A stretch of DNA of 64,000 nt, taken from NCBI GenBank assembly GCA_035627615.1, contig DASPLL010000086.1:107930-171929 (forward strand), in the 5' to 3' direction. Source of the stretch: BRH-c25 sp035627615 (lineage in GTDB: Bacteria > Bacillota > Clostridia > Lutisporales > Lutisporaceae). A program made the position numbers and the translations under genes. The first letter of the stretch is position 1, and each line of letters opens with the position of its first letter. This document shows, in pieces, positions 49,830 to 58,267 of the stretch. A model generated the notes under the pieces. It was not told the origin of the DNA. It did not search any database and saw only the letters and a list, made by a program, of their open reading frames with translations.

Positions 49830-51254
49830 ATGAAAAAGGGTTTTCAAAGACTTGTTTCCTTGGGTTTGATATTGACTTTGCTATTACTGGCAGGCTGTGC
49901 GAAGCCTGCTGCTGAGACCGCCGCACCGGCTGCTGCTCCGGAGCCGACGCCGGAGAAAATAACTCTCAAGCTTGGTATCTGGCCGGAGGATACGCTGACC
50001 GACGATATCAAAATGCATGAAAAATGGGTAGAGACCTTTAACGCCAAGTATCCCAATGTGGAAATCGTGCCTGCATATTATAAGTATGCAACAGATACTT
50101 TTGTTTCCCTGGCTGAATCAGGCAATCTGCCTACAGTATTTGAGACGTGGTATACAGAGCCTCAGAAGCTCATAGAAGGCGGATTTGTAAAGGACATTAC
50201 CGCAGAGCTTAAAGAGCTGGGCTGGGATAATGCCATGAACCCCACCATAAAGGAACTACTGTCAAAGGACGGCAATATTTACGGTATTCCTAGAGACGGA
50301 TATGCCTTGGGACTGATGCTGAATGTTGAGCTGTTTGAAAAGGCCGGCCTGGCAGACACCAATGGTGTTCCTCTATATCCCAAGACCTGGGAGGAGCTTG
50401 CGCAGACTGCAAAAACGATAAAGGACAAGACAGGAAGCGCCGGTATATGTATTCTTGCTAAAGACAATGCAGGTGGATGGCATTACTCCGGTATAGCCTG
50501 GGCTTTCGGCGCACAGATGGAAGCACAGAAGGACGGCAAATGGATCGCACAGCTTAACTCCCCTGAAAATATAGCTGCAATGAGCTTTGTTAAGGATTTA
50601 AAATGGAAATACGGTGTTTTAACAGCCAACCCGACTAACGAAGACTGGGGTACAGGCTTCAAAGCCCTTGGAACCGGCGAGGCTGCAATGTATATCGGAG
50701 CAAATGACGCTGTAAACCAGCCGACCCAGGTCAATAAGCTGGATGTTAAAAAGCTTGCCCTTGTACCTCTGCCTGCAGGACCAGGAGGACAATACTCGCT
50801 GATGGGCGGCACACCATATATGTTCTCGGCAAAAGCCACTTCCGAAGAAGTCAAGGCTGCGCTCAGATATATTGAAATAATGGGAAAAGCTCCGGTAGCA
50901 ACGGAAGAATCCATTGCCGGCATGGAAGCCGACGCCAAAACAAAGGTAGCATCAGGGACGCCTGTTATCCCCGATTTCCCGGCATGGATCGCACCGGATT
51001 TCCTGAAAGCCAAGGAAGAGGTCATTGCCAGGAACTCAAATGTTGATATGGCACTCTTTAACGACTATTACAGCATGCTCAAGAAGCCGGGCAACCTCCA
51101 TCTTGAAGAGCCCAAGCTCACCCAGGATATGTATGCTGAATTGACCAAGGTGCTTCAGGCTGTATTGACCGACAAGAATGCTGATGTGGCAAAGCTTCTT
51201 GATACTGCAAATACCAACCTCCAGAGTCTGCTGGACAGTCAGGTGAACAATTAA
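49830..51254 (+). CDS. Carbohydrate ABC transporter substrate-binding lipoprotein
   Basis: 474 aa. Signal peptide with lipobox LLAGC and an Ala/Pro/Glu linker. A family-1 solute-binding protein: KLGIWPEDTLTDDIKMHEKWVETFNAKYPNVEIVP (abridged: WVETFNAKYPNVEIV), IPRDGYALGLMLNVELFEKAG, and a C-terminal lobe with GGTPYMFSAKAT. It supplies an oligosaccharide, probably an alpha-linked glucobiose given the two GH65 genes downstream, to the permeases at 51364 and 52303. Confidence 0.9.
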   Translation: MKKGFQRLVSLGLILTLLLLAGCAKPAAETAAPAAAPEPTPEKITLKLGIWPEDTLTDDIKMHEKWVETFNAKYPNVEIVPAYYKYATDTFVSLAESGNLPTVFETWYTEPQKLIEGGFVKDITAELKELGWDNAMNPTIKELLSKDGNIYGIPRDGYALGLMLNVELFEKAGLADTNGVPLYPKTWEELAQTAKTIKDKTGSAGICILAKDNAGGWHYSGIAWAFGAQMEAQKDGKWIAQLNSPENIAAMSFVKDLKWKYGVLTANPTNEDWGTGFKALGTGEAAMYIGANDAVNQPTQVNKLDVKKLALVPLPAGPGGQYSLMGGTPYMFSAKATSEEVKAALRYIEIMGKAPVATEESIAGMEADAKTKVASGTPVIPDFPAWIAPDFLKAKEEVIARNSNVDMALFNDYYSMLKKPGNLHLEEPKLTQDMYAELTKVLQAVLTDKNADVAKLLDTANTNLQSLLDSQVNN

Positions 51255-51282
51255 CCGTAATATCAATTTGTAATATTTGTAT

Positions 51283-51328
51283 TATACACCGTGAAAGCAG
51301 GAGACATCCCATACTTTCACGGTGTATA
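51283..51328 (+). repeat. 15-bp intercistronic hairpin
   Basis: TATACACCGTGAAAG (51283-51297) pairs perfectly with 51314-51328. No T-run. It sits between the binding-protein gene and the permeases, likely limiting permease mRNA or stabilising the upstream mRNA. Confidence 0.65.
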
Positions 51329-51363
51329 CTCTGATTCACGATATATATAGGGAGGAGATTCGG

Positions 51364-52287
51364 TTGCTTGATCATAAGCCTGAGGTGAGGATAAACAGGA
51401 CTAAAAACTATAAGCTGCAGGATACCATTAAGAAAAACATATCCGGGTGGTTGGTCATGACGCCTACCCTTCTTTTATTTGCCTTTTTTGTCTGGGAACC
51501 ATTGCTGGCAAGTATCCGCCTTTCATTCTACAGTGCCAAAGGCATGAGGATCATAGAGTTCGTAGGTTTCAAAAATTACATAGACGTATTCCATCATCCT
51601 GATTTTTTACCTGCCGTAAGAAATACATTTTCCTATACCCTTTGGTCACTGGTGATCGGGTTTTTAGTACCTGTCATTATGGCTATCATTATCAATGAAA
51701 TGGTACATGCAAAATCACTTTTCAGGGTGGGTATATATTTTCCGAATATTGTTCCCGGCTTGGCCACTGTTTTGATGTGGGGTTTCATTTTCAAACCGGG
51801 AAAGACCGGTGTGCTAAATATTATTTTGGACCAGCTGGGAATAGAGCCTATGGTCTGGCTTAGCAATCCAAAGCTTACTATACCGCTCATCATTGTTACC
51901 ATGACATGGAAGGCTGCAGGAGCCACCGCGCTTATATATCTGGCTTCACTGCAGGGGATAAACCCTGAACTGTATGAGGCTGCCATTATAGATGGAGCCG
52001 GTATATGGGACAGGATCAGGCATGTGACCATACCGGGCTTTCGCAATCTGGCTCGTACTCTTCTTATTCTCCAGGTTATCTCGGTTTTCCAGATACTATA
52101 TGAACCATTGGTTATGACTAACGGAGGTCCTAATAACGCTTCCATTTCAATAATGCAGCTGGTCTTTAAATATGCATTTGAGAAATTTGATTATCCAAAA
52201 GCAGCGGCAGTATCAGTCATTATAAGTATATTTTTGATAGTACTTACAGCGGTATACAACAGGTTCAAGAAAGTGCAGGACGTATAG
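51364..52287 (+). CDS. Sugar ABC transporter permease, MalF-like
   Basis: 307 aa from a TTG six bases after GGGAGGAG. Six membrane helices and the EAA loop YEAAIIDGAGIWDRIRHVTIPGF near 205-227 (abridged YEAAIIDGAGIWDRI). The start TPTLLLFAFFVWEPL is typical of the first sugar permease subunit. No ATPase gene is in the cluster; a shared MsmK-type ATPase elsewhere is expected. Confidence 0.92.
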   Translation: MLDHKPEVRINRTKNYKLQDTIKKNISGWLVMTPTLLLFAFFVWEPLLASIRLSFYSAKGMRIIEFVGFKNYIDVFHHPDFLPAVRNTFSYTLWSLVIGFLVPVIMAIIINEMVHAKSLFRVGIYFPNIVPGLATVLMWGFIFKPGKTGVLNIILDQLGIEPMVWLSNPKLTIPLIIVTMTWKAAGATALIYLASLQGINPELYEAAIIDGAGIWDRIRHVTIPGFRNLARTLLILQVISVFQILYEPLVMTNGGPNNASISIMQLVFKYAFEKFDYPKAAAVSVIISIFLIVLTAVYNRFKKVQDV

Positions 52288-52302
52288 AAAGGAGTGAGTT
52301 TT

Positions 52303-53175
52303 ATGCTGGATTTACAGAACAAGGATAATGGCATCATTGCCAGGTCAGACCTGAAAAAGCCCCGGGTAAGGCTCCTTTACTATGCATTGTTCATTGTCTG
52401 CCTGATCATAACCATAGTATCGGTTGCTCCTCCTGTATGGGTGCTCCTGTCCAGCTTTAAGGATATAAAGGAATTCACGATTGAGCCGGCAATAATCCCT
52501 AAAGAATTTGATATCAGTAAGTTTGCAAAGACATGGAATGATCTTAAGTTTTTCAAGTTCTATGTAAACTCATTCTATTCTGTAGCCGGCAGTGTTGTTT
52601 GTGCTATAGTGTTTAACGGTCTGCTGGCATTTGCCCTCTCCATTATAAAGCCCAGGGGTTCGAAATTCATCTATGCCCTTGTGCTGGGAAGTCTTATGGT
52701 ACCCGCAACCACCAGCATAGTGCCTTTGTTTATCAATATAAACAGGCTTGGCCTTAGCGGGACCTTCTATCCCCTGTGGTTCTCCATCGGAGCCAATGCG
52801 TTTTATGTGGTCTTATATAAACAATTTTTTGATACACTTCCAAAGTCAATTATAGAAGCCGCCAGGATAGACGGATGCAGCAATCTACAGATATTCACAA
52901 GAATAGTTATGCCATTGAGTAAGCCTATCACAATGGTTGTAGCAATGTATGCGGTCAATTATGCCTGGTCGGATTTTTTACTTCCCTATCTGGTACTGAA
53001 TAATTCGGGCTTTGAAACAGTGATGGTGCGTTTATTCCAGTTCAGGAACGGCAAGACGGCGGATGTTGATATATTAAGAGCCATTGTATTTGCATTAATT
53101 CCGCCGATAATCCTGTTTACGGCCTTCCAGAAGCAGATCACCCAGAACATTACACACACAGGAATAAAGGGTTAA
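52303..53175 (+). CDS. Sugar ABC transporter permease, MalG-like
   Basis: 290 aa from the ATG at 52303, eight bases after GGAG. Six helices, VWVLLSSFKDIKEF near the start and the EAA loop IEAARIDGCSNLQIFTRIVMP near 180. It pairs with the MalF-like subunit to form the channel. 40 bases separate it from the first phosphorylase gene. Confidence 0.92.
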   Translation: MLDLQNKDNGIIARSDLKKPRVRLLYYALFIVCLIITIVSVAPPVWVLLSSFKDIKEFTIEPAIIPKEFDISKFAKTWNDLKFFKFYVNSFYSVAGSVVCAIVFNGLLAFALSIIKPRGSKFIYALVLGSLMVPATTSIVPLFININRLGLSGTFYPLWFSIGANAFYVVLYKQFFDTLPKSIIEAARIDGCSNLQIFTRIVMPLSKPITMVVAMYAVNYAWSDFLLPYLVLNNSGFETVMVRLFQFRNGKTADVDILRAIVFALIPPIILFTAFQKQITQNITHTGIKG

Positions 53176-53215
53176 GAGACAATAATTTATACTTTATAGC
53201 AAGGCGGAGGTCACT

Positions 53216-55525
53216 ATGGCAAAAATAGCAGATATATATTATAAGCTTGATCCATGGAAAATAATAGAAGAAGGCTTTGATCCCAATAGAAATATGGTGT
53301 CTGAATCCATATTCTCCCTGGGGAATGAGTATATGGGGGTGAGGGGATATTTTGAAGAGGGTTCCTCCTGTGACAGCTTCCTTGGAAGTTATTTTAACGG
53401 AGTATATGAATATTCCTACGAAATAAACAAGTCGGCTTATAAGGGGATAATAAACCATACCCATTTCATGGTCAACTCGGTAGACTGGCTTTATACCAGG
53501 CTATCAATGGACGGGGAATTGCTGGATCTACAAAAATCAAGCTTTGACAGCTTCATGAGGGTTCTGGACCTCAAGGAGGGTACACTCACACGTGAATTTA
53601 CCTGGAATACCAAAGGCGGCAAAAGCATAAAAATCAGCTTTTTGAGATTTTTGAATATGGACAGAACCAATGAAGGCTTTCAGAGGATCATATTTGAACC
53701 TGTTAATTTCTCTGGAAATATTGAAATTGTAATGGGACTGGACTTTGGAACTATTCATGCCTCCAAACAGAAGAATTTCTGGAATGTGGTAAAAAAAGTG
53801 GCAGCTGATGATATCGCCGGGATCATAGGAAAAACCTCCACTTCGGATCAAAGGGTCTTTTCCGGCTTCAAGCTTATAGCAGATGGGATAACTGATAAGA
53901 GCATTTATGATACAGATAAAGCTATTGGTTATAAATTTTCCTTAACACTTTTGAAGGGCAAAGAAAGTACTGTGGATAAGCTTGTATCAAACATTGTACT
54001 GAAAGAACCTTCAGTGGATGATGAATGCCTCTGGAGCACCGGCAAAAGTGCGCTTAAGAAACAATCGGACATAGGGCTGGACCTGGCCCTTAAAGCCAAT
54101 AAGGCGTTATGGAATAATATCTGGGACAGGTTTGATATCCAGATAGATGGCGATGAAAAGAACCAGCAGGGAATACGTTTCTGTATTTTTCAGATGCAGC
54201 AGACCTATCACGGGCAAAATCCGGCCAACAATATAGGTGCAAAGGGGTTAACAGGAGAGGCGTACAATGGTCATGCATTCTGGGATACAGAAACCTACTG
54301 CCTGCCCTTTTATATATTCAACAATCTGAAAGCTGCCAGGAACCTGCTGGAATTCAGGTACAACAGCCTCGACAAGGCTATGGAACGGGCAAGGATGCTT
54401 GATGGGGCAGGGGCCTGTTATCCTGTTGCAACCCTGAACGGGGAAGAAGCTTGTGATCTCTGGCAGCATGCCAGTATACAGTTTCAGCCTAGTACGGGTG
54501 TGGCCTATGGTATCTGGCATTATGTTCATATAAGCAATGACAAGGAATTCTTATTTACTCACGGGGCGGAGATGCTGGTACAGATCAGCAGGTTCCTGAA
54601 GTCCCGGGGGGCATGGGGACAGCTCAGCAATAAGTTCGGATTCTATTCTGTCATGGGACCTGACGAGTTCCATATGATGGTCAATAATAACTGCTATACC
54701 AACTATATGGCTAAAAGGACCTTTGAATATACCCTGAAGGTCTTGAAGGAGATGAAGGAGACCTCTTTTCTCCTATATGAGGAGCTGCAAAGGAAAACGG
54801 GCTTTACTGAGGAAGAGCTTCAAAGCATTAAGGCATGCTCGGATAATATGCTCATACTGCTGGATGAGGCCACCGGTATTTATGAACAGCATGAAGGGTA
54901 TTTCAATTTGCCTCATATTGATGTGGATTCGGTGCCTGTTGAGGAGTTCCCGCTTTACCACAATTGGTCCTATGACAGGATATACCGTTCTGATATGATA
55001 AAGCAGCCGGACGTTCTGATGTTCATGTTTTTGTATAACCAGGAATTCAGTTTTGAGTGCAAAAGGGCCAATTATGAATTTTATGAGCCAAGGACTATCC
55101 ATGAGTCCTCCCTTTCTCCATCCATTCATTCGATTTTCGCGGCAGAGCTGCTGCGTCATGAAGAAGCTTTCAATTTCTTCGGCTTTGCAACCCGGCTGGA
55201 CCTTGACAACTATAACAGGAATACCCGGGAAGGCCTGCATACAACAAGCCTGGCCGGCACCTGGATAAACATTGTCTACGGCTTCGGAGGAATGAGGAGC
55301 GATGGGGATAGGTTGAGATTCAACCCATCCATTCCCAGGGCATGGAGCAGCTACAGCTTCAGAATCACTTACAGGGGTGCGGTGCTTTCCATAGAAGTGG
55401 GCAAGGAGAAGCTGCACTTCAGAGTCATGAATGACAAATCCATAACTGTGGAGATATATGGTGAAAAGCAGGTTATTGACTCCCGGGGAGTGACTGTAGC
55501 GATACCTGATTGCTGGAGGGGATAG
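53216..55525 (+). CDS. GH65 glycoside phosphorylase (disaccharide phosphorylase) 1
   Basis: 769 aa, normal for GH65. N-terminal beta-sandwich (about 1-270), then the (alpha/alpha)6 barrel with GEAYNGHAFWDTE near 345, the general acid Glu in GPDEFHMMVNN near 485, and the phosphate-binding loop HESSLSPSIHS near 625. GH65 enzymes split alpha-glucobioses (maltose, trehalose, kojibiose, nigerose) with phosphate to beta-glucose-1-phosphate. The precise disaccharide cannot be read from motifs alone. No beta-phosphoglucomutase gene is nearby. Confidence 0.9.
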   Translation: MAKIADIYYKLDPWKIIEEGFDPNRNMVSESIFSLGNEYMGVRGYFEEGSSCDSFLGSYFNGVYEYSYEINKSAYKGIINHTHFMVNSVDWLYTRLSMDGELLDLQKSSFDSFMRVLDLKEGTLTREFTWNTKGGKSIKISFLRFLNMDRTNEGFQRIIFEPVNFSGNIEIVMGLDFGTIHASKQKNFWNVVKKVAADDIAGIIGKTSTSDQRVFSGFKLIADGITDKSIYDTDKAIGYKFSLTLLKGKESTVDKLVSNIVLKEPSVDDECLWSTGKSALKKQSDIGLDLALKANKALWNNIWDRFDIQIDGDEKNQQGIRFCIFQMQQTYHGQNPANNIGAKGLTGEAYNGHAFWDTETYCLPFYIFNNLKAARNLLEFRYNSLDKAMERARMLDGAGACYPVATLNGEEACDLWQHASIQFQPSTGVAYGIWHYVHISNDKEFLFTHGAEMLVQISRFLKSRGAWGQLSNKFGFYSVMGPDEFHMMVNNNCYTNYMAKRTFEYTLKVLKEMKETSFLLYEELQRKTGFTEEELQSIKACSDNMLILLDEATGIYEQHEGYFNLPHIDVDSVPVEEFPLYHNWSYDRIYRSDMIKQPDVLMFMFLYNQEFSFECKRANYEFYEPRTIHESSLSPSIHSIFAAELLRHEEAFNFFGFATRLDLDNYNRNTREGLHTTSLAGTWINIVYGFGGMRSDGDRLRFNPSIPRAWSSYSFRITYRGAVLSIEVGKEKLHFRVMNDKSITVEIYGEKQVIDSRGVTVAIPDCWRG

Positions 55526-55526
55526 C

Positions 55527-57716
55527 GTGGTATGGACAATTTATGAAGAGGGGTTTAACACTGATAATATAGTCAGCAATGGCAATAAGTTCATTACCGG
55601 CAATGGGTATATGGGCTATCGCGGAACTATGGAGGAATATACCGGAAACGAGCTGGTTGCCTGCAATCTTTCAGGCTTGTACGACAGGCAGGGGAATAAA
55701 TGGCGTGAGTCGGTCAATGCACCGAATGGAATTTTTACTTCATTAGTGGTCGGGGATAAGGAAATGGGGCTTTTGCAGGAGAAACCCGCTGAGCATGTGC
55801 AAATGCTCGATATCAGGGAAGGGGTTCACAGGAGACATACGGTGTGGAACACTGAGTATGGTGAGCTGAATGTTAAGGCAGAGCGGTTTGTCAGCCTTTC
55901 AGAGGTTCACCTGCTGTGCCTTAAGTATACCGTGCAGGTGGAAAAGAGCTGCAGCATAATCATTAAGACAGGTATAGACGGAGAGATATGGGATATTAAC
56001 GGCCCTCATCTGGAGGATTATATTTTGGAAGAGGAAGGAGAACTCCTTAGAGTTTCATCAAAAACTCAGGAATTGAAAGTGTCTGTGGTAGTGGCAGAAA
56101 TATGTGAAAAGGGCTTTATAGCAGAGAAAGCTGTTGAAAAGGGAAGTAAGGGCATTTTCCATATCATAAAAATAAATGCTGAGCCTGATGCAGAATATAC
56201 ATTTTATAAATATGTATCGGTCTATACGGGAAACGACAGTGCATCAGATGTTCAGAAGGTATGTACCGCAGCAACTTTAAAAGCTGCTGCAGTGGGTTAC
56301 TGCAAGCTTTATTCAGACCATATAGCCAGCTGGAACGCCAGGTGGGAGGCCTCGGATGTAATCATCGAGGGAGACGAGCAGGATCAATCAGCCCTCCGGT
56401 ACAGTATTTACCAGCTTCAAATAATAGCACCCGTACATTCACAAGCACAGTCGATACCTGCAAGAGGGCTTTCAGGGCAGACCTATAAAGGCGCAATATT
56501 CTGGGATACCGAGATGTTCATGCTTCCCTTCTTTCTTCATACGGCTCCCAAAGTAGCAAGGAGCCTGATAAATTACAGGATAAAGACCCTGGACGGAGCC
56601 AGAAAAAAGGCAGCCTATTATGGCTGCAGGGGAGCCTTTTATGCCTGGGAAAGCCAGGAAAACGGTGAGGATGCCTGCAGTGATTATAACGTTATGGATG
56701 TCTTCACCGGACGTCCTGTCAGAACTTATTTCAGGGATAAGCAAATTCATATCAGTACTGTTGTAGCATATGCAATATGGGAATTCTACAAATATACCGG
56801 AGACGTGGGGGTACTGATAGACGGCGGTGCAGAGGTAATTCTTGAATGTGCCAGGTTTTTCTACTCTTATGCTTACTACAAGGAAGATAAGGACAGGTAT
56901 GAACTCCTTGATGTCATCGGCCCGGACGAATACCATGAAAGAGTGAACAATAATGCATATACCAACAAAATGGTCCATCATACACTGGAGGTTGCGCTGC
57001 AAGCCCTGGAACTGCTGAAAGGTGAATACCCCGGGGAGTATGAGGAGCTTGTTGCAAAGCTTGATTATAATAGGGAAATTATAAATATAATAAGGTTTAA
57101 GGAGAAGCTGTATGTAGCAGAGCCTGATGAAAAGAATCTGATAATAGAACAGTTTGACGGTTATGACAGACTGGAGGATTGCTCTTTGGCTGAAGTCCGG
57201 AGCAGAATAATTGATCCAAGGGAATACTGGGGCGGAGGGCACGGAGTTGCATCAGACACTAAAATCATCAAGCAGGCCGATGTGGTGCTTATGCTGTATC
57301 TGTTCAGAAAGGAATACACCCGTGAGGTACTGAAGGCCAACTGGGCTTACTATGAACCAAGGACAGAGCATGGCTCAAGCCTTAGTCCATGCATTTACTC
57401 GCTTCTTTCCTGTGAGACAGGAAATGTGGAGTGGGCATATCAGTTTTTTGTGAAGAGCGCCAATATTGATTTGATGGGAGAGTCCAAGCAGTTTGCGGGA
57501 TCAATATATATAGGAGGCACACACCCTGCGGCAGGTGGGGGAGCCTGGATGGCAGCGATACTAGGCTTTGCAGGACTAAAGGTCGTGGACGGCAAAATTA
57601 CAGTCAGGCCTAATTTGCCTAAAAAGTGGAGAAGGCTTGCCTTTAAAGTGATTGTAAGAGGAGAAATGTATTATATAGATATTACACATGATAACCAGAA
57701 ATTGATAAAATTGTAA
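55527..57716 (+). CDS. GH65 glycoside phosphorylase 2
   Basis: 729 aa from a GTG one base after the first GH65 stop. Same fold: GLSGQTYKGAIFWDTEMF near 315, acid Glu in GPDEYHERVNNNAYTNKM near 465, and HGSSLSPCIYS near 615. The active-site loop around FYAWESQENGEDACSDYNV differs clearly from copy 1 (CYPVATLNGEEACDLW), so the two likely act on different linkages or chain lengths. The operon ends here. Confidence 0.9.
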   Translation: MVWTIYEEGFNTDNIVSNGNKFITGNGYMGYRGTMEEYTGNELVACNLSGLYDRQGNKWRESVNAPNGIFTSLVVGDKEMGLLQEKPAEHVQMLDIREGVHRRHTVWNTEYGELNVKAERFVSLSEVHLLCLKYTVQVEKSCSIIIKTGIDGEIWDINGPHLEDYILEEEGELLRVSSKTQELKVSVVVAEICEKGFIAEKAVEKGSKGIFHIIKINAEPDAEYTFYKYVSVYTGNDSASDVQKVCTAATLKAAAVGYCKLYSDHIASWNARWEASDVIIEGDEQDQSALRYSIYQLQIIAPVHSQAQSIPARGLSGQTYKGAIFWDTEMFMLPFFLHTAPKVARSLINYRIKTLDGARKKAAYYGCRGAFYAWESQENGEDACSDYNVMDVFTGRPVRTYFRDKQIHISTVVAYAIWEFYKYTGDVGVLIDGGAEVILECARFFYSYAYYKEDKDRYELLDVIGPDEYHERVNNNAYTNKMVHHTLEVALQALELLKGEYPGEYEELVAKLDYNREIINIIRFKEKLYVAEPDEKNLIIEQFDGYDRLEDCSLAEVRSRIIDPREYWGGGHGVASDTKIIKQADVVLMLYLFRKEYTREVLKANWAYYEPRTEHGSSLSPCIYSLLSCETGNVEWAYQFFVKSANIDLMGESKQFAGSIYIGGTHPAAGGGAWMAAILGFAGLKVVDGKITVRPNLPKKWRRLAFKVIVRGEMYYIDITHDNQKLIKL

Positions 57717-57905
57717 TGAAACAAGAAAGCAGCAGAATAATAATCAGAGGACATTGATCCGAAGGGAATTATAATTGCTGATAGCTTAGTTACACGTGAC
57801 AAAGGTCAAATTATTCCATGGTGCTGTATAATTTTACGTTGAATTTTACGAATAATAAGGGTACAATAATAACAAAGAGCGGTTATCAGTTTAGTTACTA
57901 AAATC

Positions 57906-58130
57906 ATGGAAAAAATACGTGGATTATCAGAACATCCTCAAATTGGCGCGTTACTAACTTCTGTTGTAGATATTCAGACAGACTGTCGTTTTCTTGTCTG
58001 TGCCAATTACTTGATATTCTATAGGTGTGAAGGCGTAAATATTTTTGTGTTGAGAATTTTATACAGTAGACGAGATTATATGCAAATCCTGTTTAATGGT
58101 TTGTCGGAGGATGGAGAAAATAGGTTATAG
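57906..58130 (+). pseudogene. ParE/RelE-like toxin fragment
   Basis: 74 codons from an ATG without ribosome site; open upstream only to a stop 36 bases earlier. KIRGLSEHPQIGALL, then CRFLVCANYLIFYRCEGVNIFVLRILYSRRDYMQIL (abridged: VLRILYSRRDYMQIL), match the C-terminal three quarters of ParE-type toxins. The N-terminal helix and any antitoxin gene are missing, so it is a relic. The 57717-57905 stretch in front shows no other gene. Confidence 0.55.
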
Positions 58131-58142
58131 TGTTATTGATAT

Positions 58143-58171
58143 ATCGTCAGCTTCTGGGCTGGCGATTTTTT
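58143..58171 (+). terminator. Terminator after the toxin relic
   Basis: ATCGTCAGC (58143-58151) pairs with GCTGGCGAT (58158-58166), then a T-run. Confidence 0.75.
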
Positions 58172-58267
58172 AATATCATATTCTATCTTTAGTTCCAAGA
58201 AAAGGACTTATTTGAATTTAAGTCGAATTTTATAATAGTTTGGAGAATTTATAAGGAGCTGAGGATA

